Below are positions 24,295-33,407 of a stretch of 64,000 bases of DNA, in pieces. The notes beneath the pieces are model-generated. The model worked only from the letters and a program-made list of their open reading frames with translations. It was not told where the DNA came from and searched no databases. The DNA is from Thiothrix winogradskyi (GTDB lineage Bacteria; Pseudomonadota; Gammaproteobacteria; Thiotrichales; Thiotrichaceae), in the NCBI RefSeq assembly GCF_021650935.1, contig NZ_CP091244.1:992001-1056000 (forward strand). The letters are read 5' to 3'. Position 1 is the stretch's first letter, and each line of letters starts with the position of its first letter. The translations under genes and the position numbers were made by a program.

Positions 24295-25434
24295 ATGCAG
24301 CAAAAAGAGACTGCGATTATCCTGTTAGTGGATGAGGCATGTGAGAGCGAAAATTTATTCCGTCATGCGCAAGCCGCAATTGCAGCAGGTGCGCAGAGTC
24401 TGTTATTGCTGGCGTGTGAGCGCAATGGCTTGACTCCGGCATTGGTGGATGCTGGTTTGCAAGCTTTGCCCGTGCCGGTATTCGGTGGCATTTTCCCGCA
24501 AATCGTGGTCGGTTCGCGTCGCTTGGAACAGGGTTATGTGGTGTGTGGTCTGCCGTTTGCGGTGACGGTGGAATACGTCGCTAAGCTGTCAGACCCTAGC
24601 GCGGATTACCGTTCCGACCTTGCCGCCTTAGCCGCTACTGTTAACCCGCCGCAAACGTTAGTGGTGTTGGTTGATGGGTTGAGCACGCGGATTTCAGCTT
24701 TACTGGAAAGCCTCTACGGTGAATTCGGCGATGAATGCACGTATATCGGCGGCGGCGCGGGTTCCCTCAGTTTTCAGCAGCAAGCGTGTTTATTCAGCAA
24801 TCAAGGTTTAGTCGGTGATTGCGCTCAACTGACCGCGTTGGATCTTCCCGTCGGAATCGGCATTGAACACGGCTGGCATAGCTTTGCTGGGCCTTTTTTC
24901 GTGACCGGCTCACAGCATAACACCGTATTATCGTTGGACTATCAACCCGCGTTTGAGATTTATCGCCGCGTGGTGGAAGCGGATAGCGGGCGTTCGTTTG
25001 CGGATACGCCGTTCTTTGAATTGAGCAAGGCTTATCCGTTTGGGTTGGTGCGTTTGACCGACGATGTGGTGGTGCGTGACCCGTTATTTTGCCGCGATAA
25101 TGCGATTACGTGCATTGGTGAAGTGCCTGCGCATCACATGCTGTACATCCTCAAAGGCGATGCGGAACATTTATTGCTGGCGGCTCGTGATTGCACCTTA
25201 ACGGCGTTACGCGCCCAGTCCGCACCGTGCATGGCGTTGCTGTTTGATTGTGTGAGCCGCGCCTTGTTTCTCGACAACCGTTTTCAGGAAGAACTCGACA
25301 CTATCCACGCTCAGTTACCCACAGGATTGCCGCTGTTGGGCGTCTTGTCGCTGGGTGAAATTGCTGATGCAGGCAATGCTTGTCTGGAGTTTTTTAATAA
25401 AACCACGGTACTGGGGATTGTTGCTGACGCATGA
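24295..25434 (+). CDS. FIST-domain sensor protein (NosP-like)
   Basis: A 379-residue soluble protein with an N-terminal FIST domain (SLLLLACERNGL, VVGSRRLEQGYVVCGLPF) and a C-terminal FIST_C region ending GNACLEFFNKTTVLG. FIST proteins bind small ligands, and the NosP subgroup binds haem and nitric oxide; they are usually encoded with a kinase they regulate. The stop overlaps the following hybrid kinase by 4 nt (ATGA), fitting that pattern. Whether this one binds haem cannot be seen. Confidence 0.8.
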   Translation: MQQKETAIILLVDEACESENLFRHAQAAIAAGAQSLLLLACERNGLTPALVDAGLQALPVPVFGGIFPQIVVGSRRLEQGYVVCGLPFAVTVEYVAKLSDPSADYRSDLAALAATVNPPQTLVVLVDGLSTRISALLESLYGEFGDECTYIGGGAGSLSFQQQACLFSNQGLVGDCAQLTALDLPVGIGIEHGWHSFAGPFFVTGSQHNTVLSLDYQPAFEIYRRVVEADSGRSFADTPFFELSKAYPFGLVRLTDDVVVRDPLFCRDNAITCIGEVPAHHMLYILKGDAEHLLLAARDCTLTALRAQSAPCMALLFDCVSRALFLDNRFQEELDTIHAQLPTGLPLLGVLSLGEIADAGNACLEFFNKTTVLGIVADA

Positions 25435-27053
25435 GTACGACATTAGAACTGTTATCGGTGCAATACGCCTTGGCGTTACTCGTGGGGCAAAGCTTGGATT
25501 TGCGTACGATGTTGCACCAGTTTCTCCCACCTGCCTTGAAATTGCTGAATTGCCGCAGCGGTTATTTGTGGTTACGCCGCTGTGAGCCATTTGACACAAT
25601 TCCCGGCATTGAGCCTTGTTACAGTTACCCCAAACTGAAAATACCATTGGTGGATAAGTCCGCGAACCTCGCGGCGGTGATTCAAGCGATTGCGGATAAC
25701 GCTTGGGTGTTGACGCAACCTTTGGATATTGTCGAAACCGACGGCAGTTATTGCCACCTGTTACCTATCGGGCAAACGGGCGTGTTGATGTTGCGCCGTG
25801 ATCCGCCGTTGTCGACAGCGCATTTACAGGCACTGACCCCGGTATTAATGCGTTTGGAAACCGCGTGTTTGGCGTGTGTGCAACATGCCAATTTGGAAGC
25901 GGCGCGTCAGGAAGCCGAACGGGCGAATCAGGCGAAAAACGAATTTCTGGCAATGATTAGCCATGAAATCCGTACCCCGATGAACAGTGTGATGGGGCTG
26001 ACCGATTTGCTGGGGTACAGCGAACTTGCGCCTGCACAACGTGAATACGTGGAGTTGATTCGGACATCTTCTGGTGCGTTGCTGGACATTATCAATGAGA
26101 TTCTGGATTTTTCGCGGATTGAGTCCGGAGCAACTCATGTAAACAGTGCGCCATTTAATGTGTACGCTTTATTGGAAACGGCATTAGCGCCATTGGCAGT
26201 TGCAGCACGTGACAAGGGCATTGCCTTTCAGTGGTGCATTGGCGCGGATGTGCCGGAAACAGTAGAAGGTGATGCGGGGCGTTTACGGCAGGTGCTCATT
26301 AATCTGGTCGGTAATGCGTTAAAATTTACCAACCGTAATGGCGACATTGCGATCAATATCAGCGCTCTGCCACACGCCCCAGTGGGCTATGCACGGGTAA
26401 GGTTTAGTGTGCGTGATACGGGCATTGGGATTGCGGCAGAACAGCTAAAGCTTATTTTCCAGCCATTCCAGCAAGCGGATAGCCGAATTTCACGGCGTTA
26501 TGGTGGGACAGGTTTAGGGCTGACCATTTCTGCGCAATTGGTGGCAATGATGGGTGGAGAATTGCAGGTTGAAAGCCAGCTTGCACAAGGTAGCACCTTT
26601 TACTTTACCTTGTTGCTGCCAACGCAAGTCACACCAACGCCAGCGACTCCCGTTACCGATGCCTTGGGCATGGTACAACGCCCACTGACAATTCTGTTGG
26701 CAGAAGACAATGAAATCAATGGCATGTTTACCCGCTTGCTGCTCAATAAAGTCGGGCATCAGGTGACGGTCGTCGAAAATGGGCGTGAGGCACTGGAAAG
26801 TTGGCAACACCAGCGCCCGGATGTGATCCTGATGGATATGCAAATGCCGGTCATGGATGGCGTGGAAGCCACGCTGCTGATTCGCACCAATGAGCAAATT
26901 ACTGGCACACACACGCCGATTATTGCGCTGACCGCTAATGTGCTGGCGAGTGATCGAACCCGTTGCCTGCAAGCTGGTATGGATGATTTTCTCAGCAAAC
27001 CGGTTGAGCTACCCGTGTTATTAGCGGCATTGGAGCGGGCAACTGCTCGCTAG
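25431..27053 (+). CDS. Hybrid sensor histidine kinase with receiver domain
   Basis: A 540-residue cytoplasmic kinase without membrane helices. Residues 1-165 form a GAF-like sensory part. HisKA follows with H178 in MISHEIRTPMNSVMGL, then HATPase with N box NLVGNALKFTN, DTGIGIA and YGGTGLGLTIS. A C-terminal receiver has D469 in VILMDMQMPVMDG and K in FLSKPVELP. It is translationally coupled to the upstream FIST sensor, which probably controls it. No DNA-binding output gene lies next to it. Confidence 0.92.
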   Translation: MSTTLELLSVQYALALLVGQSLDLRTMLHQFLPPALKLLNCRSGYLWLRRCEPFDTIPGIEPCYSYPKLKIPLVDKSANLAAVIQAIADNAWVLTQPLDIVETDGSYCHLLPIGQTGVLMLRRDPPLSTAHLQALTPVLMRLETACLACVQHANLEAARQEAERANQAKNEFLAMISHEIRTPMNSVMGLTDLLGYSELAPAQREYVELIRTSSGALLDIINEILDFSRIESGATHVNSAPFNVYALLETALAPLAVAARDKGIAFQWCIGADVPETVEGDAGRLRQVLINLVGNALKFTNRNGDIAINISALPHAPVGYARVRFSVRDTGIGIAAEQLKLIFQPFQQADSRISRRYGGTGLGLTISAQLVAMMGGELQVESQLAQGSTFYFTLLLPTQVTPTPATPVTDALGMVQRPLTILLAEDNEINGMFTRLLLNKVGHQVTVVENGREALESWQHQRPDVILMDMQMPVMDGVEATLLIRTNEQITGTHTPIIALTANVLASDRTRCLQAGMDDFLSKPVELPVLLAALERATAR

Positions 27054-27057
27054 ACCT

Positions 27058-27609
27058 TTAGTAAACGTTGGGTTGCGGTGCTGCATTGATCGACATAATC
27101 GGAGGAATCTGGTATTTGTTACGTGCTGCCAGCGGTAACGAACTGCTTCGATTGGGGAATTGCTTGGCTTTCCCCGTGTAATTAAGCGGTGGTGGCGCAT
27201 TGAAGTTAACAATCCAAGGCTGTGTGTCGATTTTGCTCAGGCGCAACATCGCCAGCACACAATCTGCGGTGCTTTGATTATTTGCCATCGGAATATTCAA
27301 GAGGGTGGCAATGCGCAGCAAGGCTTTGACATCGGCGTCGTGTGGCACTGGCGTCATCGGATCCCAAAAGAAAATTAAAATATCAATCAAGCCTTCCGAG
27401 ATACGTGCCCCGATTTGTTGATCACCACCGAGTGGTCCGCTGAGTAAACACGTTACCTCCAAGCCCGTTTGCTCTGTTATCAAACGCCCGGTTGTGCCGG
27501 TAGCAAATAATGCACATTCGGCTAGGATAGGGTAATTGGCTTTCGACCACTGAATAAGTGCCGGTTTTAGATTGTCGTGTGCAACCAATGCGATTTTATG
27601 TCTATGCAT
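27058..27609 (-). CDS. mgsA: Methylglyoxal synthase
   Basis: Converts dihydroxyacetone phosphate to methylglyoxal. The family core HKIALVAHDNLKPALIQW, ATGTTGRLI, LSGPLGGDQQIGARISEG with the catalytic Asp, and FFWDPMTPVPHDADVKALLR are intact. The protein has about 183 residues, some 30 longer than E. coli MgsA because of a C-terminal tail. ATG 27609 with GAGG 5 nt upstream is the start. A perfect 15-bp inverted repeat lies 28 nt upstream. Confidence 0.92.
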   Translation of the reverse strand: MHRHKIALVAHDNLKPALIQWSKANYPILAECALFATGTTGRLITEQTGLEVTCLLSGPLGGDQQIGARISEGLIDILIFFWDPMTPVPHDADVKALLRIATLLNIPMANNQSTADCVLAMLRLSKIDTQPWIVNFNAPPPLNYTGKAKQFPNRSSSLPLAARNKYQIPPIMSINAAPQPNVY

Positions 27610-27637
27610 GTTCCTCAAGCCCCCGCTACTGAAACGC

Positions 27638-27681
27638 TGCTGTATGATTAATTTTTCTAATGACTGATTAATCATACAGCA
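27638..27681 (-). promoter_or_regulatory. Perfect 15-bp inverted repeat upstream of mgsA
   Basis: TGCTGTATGATTAAT (27638-27652) and ATTAATCATACAGCA (27667-27681) are exact complements separated by 14 nt. The element ends 28 nt before the mgsA start codon. It could be an operator or a leader hairpin. It is not T-rich at its ends and does not follow a gene end, so it is not a terminator. Confidence 0.6.
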
Positions 27682-27788
27682 CTATCACGGGGTGATGCAA
27701 TCCATATAGCAGGCATTCAGGTCGGTCATTCCCCGCGCACTATGATGGGGCGTATAATGGGGCAGTACGTAGCCATGTGAGAACAACA

Positions 27789-30521
27789 ATGCCACTGATC
27801 AATGATGCCATCTGGACGAATAGCCCTTACCTGCAACACCAGCTTGCCCGCCACCCCGAATGGCAAGCCTATGCGGAATCCAGCCAGCCCTACACCGAGG
27901 GCGCATTGGTGGCAAACATTGTTGCCGAAGTCCTCGCGCAACCCGATTACGATAGCGTATTGCGCACGGTACGGCTGATCCGCAACCGTGAAATGCTACG
28001 CATTGCTTACCGCGACCTGATGGGCATGGCGGAACTCGCCGAAACCTTGCAAACCACCTCCGACCTCGCCGACGGTTTGGTGGATGCCGCTTACCGTTGG
28101 AGTTACGCCGAACTCACCGCCAAACACGGCATTCCACGCAGCCGCAGCGGTGAACCCCAGCAGATGGTGATTATCGGCATGGGCAAACTCGGCGGGCAGG
28201 AACTCAACTTTTCCTCTGACATTGATATGATTTTCGCCTTTCCCGAAGCAGGTGCAACCGATGGCAGGCGCGACCTCGATAACCAAACCTTTTTCACCCG
28301 CGTCGGGCAACGGATGATCGCCATTCTGGGGCAAACCACGGCGGATGGCATTGTGTACCGCGTCGATATGCGCTTACGCCCCTTTGGTGAAGTTGGCGCA
28401 CTCGCCTTGTCGTTCGATGCGATGGAGCATTACTACGAAACCCACGGGCGCGAATGGGAACGTTACGCCCTGATCAAAGCGCGGGTGATGGCAGGCGACA
28501 AAACCAACGGCGCGGAATTGATGGCACGCTTGCGCCCGTTTGTATTCCGCCGCTACCTTGATTACGGCGCGATTGAGCAATTGCGCGATATGAAAGCCAT
28601 GATCAACCGCGAAGCCGAACGCCGTGGCAAATACCTCGATGTGAAACTCGGCACAGGCGGTATTCGCGAAATCGAATTTACCGCGCAAGTATTTCAATTG
28701 ATGCGCGGCGGGCGGATTCCCGAATTGCGGGGGCGTAGTTTGCTGCCGACGTTGGATGCGTTATTGGCGCAACAATTGCTGACGGCGGAAGAGTTTGCGG
28801 TGTTGCAACCGGCGTATCATTTCCTGCGCCGCACGGAAAACCGTCTGCAAATGTGGAACGACGAACAAACACATTCGCTGCCGACCACGCCAGAACGTCA
28901 AGCCTGCCTTGCCAGCTCAATGGGGTTTGCGGATTGGGTGAGTTTTGAGGCGGAATTGAATCGTCATCAGCGGGCGGTAGCGCAGATTTTCCAGCGCGTG
29001 TTTGCGCTCGAAACCCAAGAAAGCCAGCCGATGCCGGAGCATCCCGCGATTCAGGCATTGCTGCACAGCCGTTTGTATAACACGCTGACCGATACGGGGC
29101 GCAGCCGTTTGAACCGCTTGCTGCCTGCGTTGTTGGATGCGTGTAATGCTTTGGCTGACCCCGAACAGGCGTTGGAACGTTGCTTGCGGATTGTGCAAAA
29201 GATTGCGCCGCGTTCCGGCTACATTGCCATGCTGGCCGATCACCCGAATGCGTTGGAGCAATTCGTGCGTTTGGTCAGCGACAGTTTGTGGATTACCAGC
29301 CAATTGACCGATCACCCGATTTTGCTGGATCAACTGCTGGATTCGCGCCAGTTGTATACGCCGCTGGATCGTGAGCAATTGGGCGCGGCATTGCGGCTGG
29401 AATTGGAGCGTATTGATCAGGGTGATACCGAACAGGTGATGGAACGCTTGCGCCAATTCAAGCAAGCGCAAGTGTTGCGGGTGGCAGCGGCGGATATTAC
29501 CGGCGTATTGCCGCTGATGAAGGTGTCGGATCAGTTGACCTGGATTGCCGAGGCGGTGCTGGAAGAAACCCAGCGGCACGTGTGGGCGACGATGACGGCA
29601 CAAACGGGCGTGCCGTGTTACAAGGATGAGACGGGGGAAATGCAGCAAGCCGGTTTTGCGATTATTGCTTACGGCAAACTTGGCGGCTTGGAACTTGGTT
29701 ACGGGTCTGATCTCGATATTATTTTTCTGCACGACAGCCACGGCACGGCGCAGCAAACTGTTCCCTATGATCAACTCCCTTCGACTACGCTCAGGGAGCG
29801 GCTCCCACCGTTGGCTGAGCGTAGTCGAAGCCAACCCGCCAAAGTGTTGGAAAATGCCGTGTTTTATGCGCGGTTTGCGCAAAAAATTATTCACACGCTG
29901 ACGACGTTTACCCCAGCGGGACGCTTGTACGAAACCGATACGCGCTTGCGCCCCAGTGGGGCTTCGGGTTTGCTGGTCAGCAGTTTGAATGCGTTTCGCA
30001 CTTACCAGCAGGAAAAGGCGTGGGTGTGGGAACATCAGGCGTTGTTACGGGCGCGGGTGATTACGGGAACGGAGCGTTTGCGGTCGCAGTTTGAGCAAGT
30101 ACGTCATGAGATTTTGTGTCAGCCGCGTGATAGGGCGGAGTTGCGCAAGCAGGTGATTGCGATGCGCCAGAAAATGTGGGAAAGCATGGCGAGTAAGGAT
30201 GCCAATGTGTTTAACCTGAAAAAAGACCCCGGTGGGGTGACGGATATTGAATTCATTGTGCAGTTTCTGATTCTGGCGCACGCGCACGAACACCCGGAAT
30301 TGGTGCGCTGGAGCGACAATATCCGGCAATTGGAGTCGTTGCAGGGGGCGGGGATTTTGCCTGCGGATACGGCAGGGATGCTGGCGGATGCTTACCGGAC
30401 GTTGCGTGATCGTATCCACGAATTGGCGTTGCAGGAGCAGGACGCGGTGGTGGAGGCGAGGCAGTTTGTGCACGAGCGGGATGCGGTGCGGGCGGCTTGG
30501 GTGGGGTTGGTGGAGGCTTAA
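27789..30521 (+). CDS. glnE: Bifunctional glutamine synthetase adenylyltransferase/deadenylase
   Basis: Controls glutamine synthetase by adenylylation. Both nucleotidyltransferase sites are present: GMGKLGGQELNFSSDID in the N-terminal deadenylylating half and AYGKLGGLELGYGSDLD in the C-terminal adenylylating half. About 910 residues is normal for GlnE. ATG 27789 is preferred to GTG 27777. An in-frame palindromic insert (29779-29830) replaces a few residues right after HDSHGTAQQT. A 5'-truncated second glnE lies at 35007-36956. Confidence 0.93.
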   Translation: MPLINDAIWTNSPYLQHQLARHPEWQAYAESSQPYTEGALVANIVAEVLAQPDYDSVLRTVRLIRNREMLRIAYRDLMGMAELAETLQTTSDLADGLVDAAYRWSYAELTAKHGIPRSRSGEPQQMVIIGMGKLGGQELNFSSDIDMIFAFPEAGATDGRRDLDNQTFFTRVGQRMIAILGQTTADGIVYRVDMRLRPFGEVGALALSFDAMEHYYETHGREWERYALIKARVMAGDKTNGAELMARLRPFVFRRYLDYGAIEQLRDMKAMINREAERRGKYLDVKLGTGGIREIEFTAQVFQLMRGGRIPELRGRSLLPTLDALLAQQLLTAEEFAVLQPAYHFLRRTENRLQMWNDEQTHSLPTTPERQACLASSMGFADWVSFEAELNRHQRAVAQIFQRVFALETQESQPMPEHPAIQALLHSRLYNTLTDTGRSRLNRLLPALLDACNALADPEQALERCLRIVQKIAPRSGYIAMLADHPNALEQFVRLVSDSLWITSQLTDHPILLDQLLDSRQLYTPLDREQLGAALRLELERIDQGDTEQVMERLRQFKQAQVLRVAAADITGVLPLMKVSDQLTWIAEAVLEETQRHVWATMTAQTGVPCYKDETGEMQQAGFAIIAYGKLGGLELGYGSDLDIIFLHDSHGTAQQTVPYDQLPSTTLRERLPPLAERSRSQPAKVLENAVFYARFAQKIIHTLTTFTPAGRLYETDTRLRPSGASGLLVSSLNAFRTYQQEKAWVWEHQALLRARVITGTERLRSQFEQVRHEILCQPRDRAELRKQVIAMRQKMWESMASKDANVFNLKKDPGGVTDIEFIVQFLILAHAHEHPELVRWSDNIRQLESLQGAGILPADTAGMLADAYRTLRDRIHELALQEQDAVVEARQFVHERDAVRAAWVGLVEA
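29779..29830. repeat. Palindromic element inserted in frame in glnE
   Basis: CTTCGACTACGCTCAG (29779-29794) and CTGAGCGTAGTCGAAG (29815-29830) are exact complements with a 20-nt loop. The second glnE copy has only the short sequence NGKKT at this place, so the element was gained in this copy (or lost in the other). It adds about 20 residues without breaking the frame. Confidence 0.85.
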
Positions 30522-30651
30522 TCGGCTGTACTACTGTTGGTAGGTGTCACTGATGCTGCGTTTGAATGACAATTTTACTGAATATCATGAAAAGATAGCC
30601 GCCTGTCGGTTTCGTCATACTTTTTAAGAAAAATAATGCTAATTTTCGTGA

Positions 30652-30660
30652 TGTTATAAT
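30652..30660 (+). promoter_or_regulatory. Extended -10 promoter of the 153-residue protein gene
   Basis: TGTTATAAT is an extended -10 box with a perfect hexamer. It ends 15 nt before the start codon, with a TTTGGAGAA ribosome site in between. The very short leader means transcription would start close to the ribosome site. Confidence 0.4.
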
Positions 30661-30675
30661 TTTTGGAGAAAAGCC

Positions 30676-31137
30676 ATGATTAATCAGTCTTATCAATTCA
30701 AACCTGCCGTTAATAATAGTAGCAATCGTAATAATAATTGCCAGCCATGCCGAAGCAATAATACTAAGTCTACCCAATTTAATACGCTTCAGAATATGTT
30801 CAGTCAATTGTTGCCACTATTGCAAAAATTATTGTCTCAAATTGGAAATAATAACACCAGTAATCCAACGCCATGTCCATCAAAAGAATTAAATCTTAGC
30901 CAAGAGGATTTAACTCGTTTAGGCGATATTGTTTATCCTCCTAATGCTTTCTATGGTCTAAGCGGTAGACCAACACTGACAGGGGTTGTGGATACTAATA
31001 ATGACCAAAAACTTTCTGCTGGAGATGTGGGTAAGATTGAGTTTCTTGTAAATCCCATTCCTCCTGATACCTCTCATGTGGGAAAAGGTGAAGTGATACT
31101 AACACAAAAACAAATAGATTCATTTAATGGCGTTTAA
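30676..31137 (+). CDS. Uncharacterised Asn-rich protein with EF-hand-like loop
   Basis: A 153-residue protein without a clear signal peptide or membrane helix. The N-terminal half is rich in Asn, Ser and Gln; the C-terminal half carries DTNNDQKLSAGD, which fits the DxNxDxxxxxxD calcium loop of EF-hands and dockerins. It has a good ribosome site (TTTGGAGAA) and its own terminator. AT-rich composition unlike glnE marks the start of the island between the glnE copies. No family is recognised. Confidence 0.6.
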   Translation: MINQSYQFKPAVNNSSNRNNNCQPCRSNNTKSTQFNTLQNMFSQLLPLLQKLLSQIGNNNTSNPTPCPSKELNLSQEDLTRLGDIVYPPNAFYGLSGRPTLTGVVDTNNDQKLSAGDVGKIEFLVNPIPPDTSHVGKGEVILTQKQIDSFNGV

Positions 31138-31174
31138 TAAAAACAATAAATATTTAGAAGTGTTACTTGTGCAA

Positions 31175-31207
31175 ATACAACGTCCCGAAGTTAACGGGAC
31201 GTTGTAT
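31175..31207. terminator. Bidirectional terminator-like hairpin between convergent genes
   Basis: ATACAACGTCCCG / CGGGACGTTGTAT, a perfect 13-bp stem with a 7-nt loop, lies between the 3' ends of the EF-hand-like gene and the S8 protease gene. It can serve both strands; neither side has a long T run. Confidence 0.65.
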
Positions 31208-31232
31208 ATTGATTATTAACCTAAAACATTGT

Positions 31233-33407
31233 CTAGTTAATGTTGAAGTTCAAGAAACTTGTTTCTGGCCATGAACCACTGGATTGTGGGGCTTTAACTT
31301 GCCATACTGCTGTGCCCGGTGCAAAGTTAACACCGGAATTATAACTGCATGTTCCTGAACCACAATTCGCACTAGTAGCAGATATTGCTTGATACACCAC
31401 ATACGGCCATGATAGTGATGAACCATTATCAGCGATTACCCAATATTCAGTTTGACCTGCTAATGGTGTCCAAGTAAAAGTTGGTGTAACACCCGTAGTT
31501 GTACCGTTTGGGGTCAATCCTTGAAACGTGCTTGTTCCGCTTCCGACTGTAAAACTCAGTATGTTTGTTTCTGGCCATGAACCACTGGATTGTGGGGCTT
31601 TAACTTGCCATACTGCTGTGCCCGGTGCAAAGTTAACACCGGAATTATAACTGCATGTTCCTGAACCACAATTCGCACTAGTAGCAGATATTGCTTGATA
31701 CACCACATACGGCCATGATAGTGATGAACCATTATCAGCGATTACCCAATATTCAGTTTGACCTGCTAATGGTGTCCAAGTAAAAGTTGGTGTAACACCC
31801 GTAGTTGTACCGTTTGGGGTCAATCCCTCAAATGTACTATTGTTGGATTCTAAAAAATTGATCGCATTACCAATATTTATTCTTGGTTTTGTGATATTAA
31901 CTTTATCATCTGTTACCGGATTACCTGTATTGATAAGAATACTTTTTAATTCACTAACAGAGAGAAAATTTCCTGTTAGTGACTTGGCTGACTGTTGCAA
32001 AATGGCAGCCGCGCCTGCTGCATAAGGGCTTGATGCTGAAGTTCCATTAAAATCTGTTGTGTAATTACCCGAACTATAACCAGCAGAACCCACAATATCA
32101 GTTGTATATGCATCTGCTGATGGAGCGAGTATATCTAATAATGAAGACATATTGGTATAACCAATGACTTTATCTGCCTGTGCAGATTCAAATGCGATGT
32201 AAGGTTGGCTAGGTGTGCATTGAGATGACAATGATTTATTTGTTATGCAAGAGTTACCTGATACACATACTGATCGAGATCCTAATGCATTGTCATAAAC
32301 AGCACCGACAGAAATTACTGAGGATAAACAGGCAGGTGCAGATATGCCACTGCAATGTCCTGTATTACCAGAAGCGGCAAAGATTGCTATATCACTCATA
32401 AGTGCTATATCAGCAGCAGAACCCATTAATGAATAGCTTCCATTACCTGAGTCACATATTGATGAAAATTCTGTATTATCACCAATGCTCATGTTCACAA
32501 TCATAATGGGATTATTAAGATTGTCATATTGATGGCTACTCGCCCAATCAAGTGCTGAGGCAATAGCCTGATATGAGTGAAAGGCTGGATTTCCACTTCC
32601 TGTTTTTAATGAATAAATTTTTGCATCCGAAGCAACTCCTCCCGCATAATCACCGACAGCCGTGATATTTCCTGCTGCGATGCCGGAGACGGCAGTACCA
32701 TGAGCATCACCTGATGATGGTCTGGGATCAGCGTCGTTATCGCCAAAATCAAATCCACCTATGACTTTTGAGTTGAAAATACTATTGGGAGTTCCACCCA
32801 GTGATGGGTGAGCTGTATCTACTCCAGAGTCGATAATTGCAATGGAAATACCTGTTCCACTGTAGCTATTTCTAACACCAAATCCATTGATCAGAGATAA
32901 TCCTTGTGTTGTAGCCGATTGAAACGTTAAATTTTCCTCAATAAGAACAATATTTGTATTATTGGATAATTGCTCAAGTCCTTTTAACGTCACCTCAGCA
33001 TAAAATGCAGACACAAGAGAAAATTCCTTTTTTATCTTGATTTCATTTTTATCAAGAGATTTGGCAACAGAATTAAGGGATTTTCTTATCTCTTTAGCTA
33101 ATGCGTCTTTGTTTTCTTTTTTGGTAAGATCTATATATCCAGTGTTTTTATTTTTCCCACCTGCATTTATATAATCCTTGAACTTCTTTGGATTGTCTTG
33201 TATAGATTTTTGGGAAAGTTTCTTTATTTCCTCGGATGTACTTATAGTAACTAGCACATCTATTTTCCCCTCAGCCTCAATTTTTGAAACAATATCGCGA
33301 TTACTAAGTTTCTCAAAGTTGATATTGGTATCAGCAGCATTTACAGAATACATTGAAAATAAAAAAGCTAAGATTAAAGCTTTGATTAAATTATTTTGAA
33401 TACACAT
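31233..33407 (-). CDS. Secreted subtilisin-like (S8) serine protease with two C-terminal repeats
   Basis: The signal peptide (ALILAFLFSMYSVNAA) is followed by an inhibitor-type propeptide and a subtilase domain with Asp in IAIIDSGVDTAHPS, His in GDAHGTAVSGIAAG and Ser in FNGTSASSPYAAGAA. Two tandem modules of about 100 residues follow (TFTWTPLAGQTEYWVIADN, CGSGTCSYNSG), probably beta-sandwich surface modules. ATG 33407 is the start; an IS element begins at the next base, so the native promoter and ribosome site are separated from it. AGAGG in the IS end may serve as a ribosome site. AT-rich. Confidence 0.88.
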   Translation of the reverse strand: MCIQNNLIKALILAFLFSMYSVNAADTNINFEKLSNRDIVSKIEAEGKIDVLVTISTSEEIKKLSQKSIQDNPKKFKDYINAGGKNKNTGYIDLTKKENKDALAKEIRKSLNSVAKSLDKNEIKIKKEFSLVSAFYAEVTLKGLEQLSNNTNIVLIEENLTFQSATTQGLSLINGFGVRNSYSGTGISIAIIDSGVDTAHPSLGGTPNSIFNSKVIGGFDFGDNDADPRPSSGDAHGTAVSGIAAGNITAVGDYAGGVASDAKIYSLKTGSGNPAFHSYQAIASALDWASSHQYDNLNNPIMIVNMSIGDNTEFSSICDSGNGSYSLMGSAADIALMSDIAIFAASGNTGHCSGISAPACLSSVISVGAVYDNALGSRSVCVSGNSCITNKSLSSQCTPSQPYIAFESAQADKVIGYTNMSSLLDILAPSADAYTTDIVGSAGYSSGNYTTDFNGTSASSPYAAGAAAILQQSAKSLTGNFLSVSELKSILINTGNPVTDDKVNITKPRINIGNAINFLESNNSTFEGLTPNGTTTGVTPTFTWTPLAGQTEYWVIADNGSSLSWPYVVYQAISATSANCGSGTCSYNSGVNFAPGTAVWQVKAPQSSGSWPETNILSFTVGSGTSTFQGLTPNGTTTGVTPTFTWTPLAGQTEYWVIADNGSSLSWPYVVYQAISATSANCGSGTCSYNSGVNFAPGTAVWQVKAPQSSGSWPETSFLNFNIN
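31261..31826 (-). repeat. Tandem repeat within the S8 protease gene (period 306 bp)
   Basis: Bases 31261-31520 and 31567-31826 appear identical over 260 bp, separated by a 46-bp non-repeated part. This corresponds to two 102-residue modules at the C-terminus. Identity at synonymous sites points to a very recent duplication or gene conversion. Confidence 0.9.

Noticed and set aside
28917..30035. 372-codon ORF on the minus strand opposite glnE
   Set aside because: Shadow of the GC-rich glnE codon pattern; low-complexity Arg/Gln/His-rich translation with no motif, and the opposite frame is a clear GlnE.
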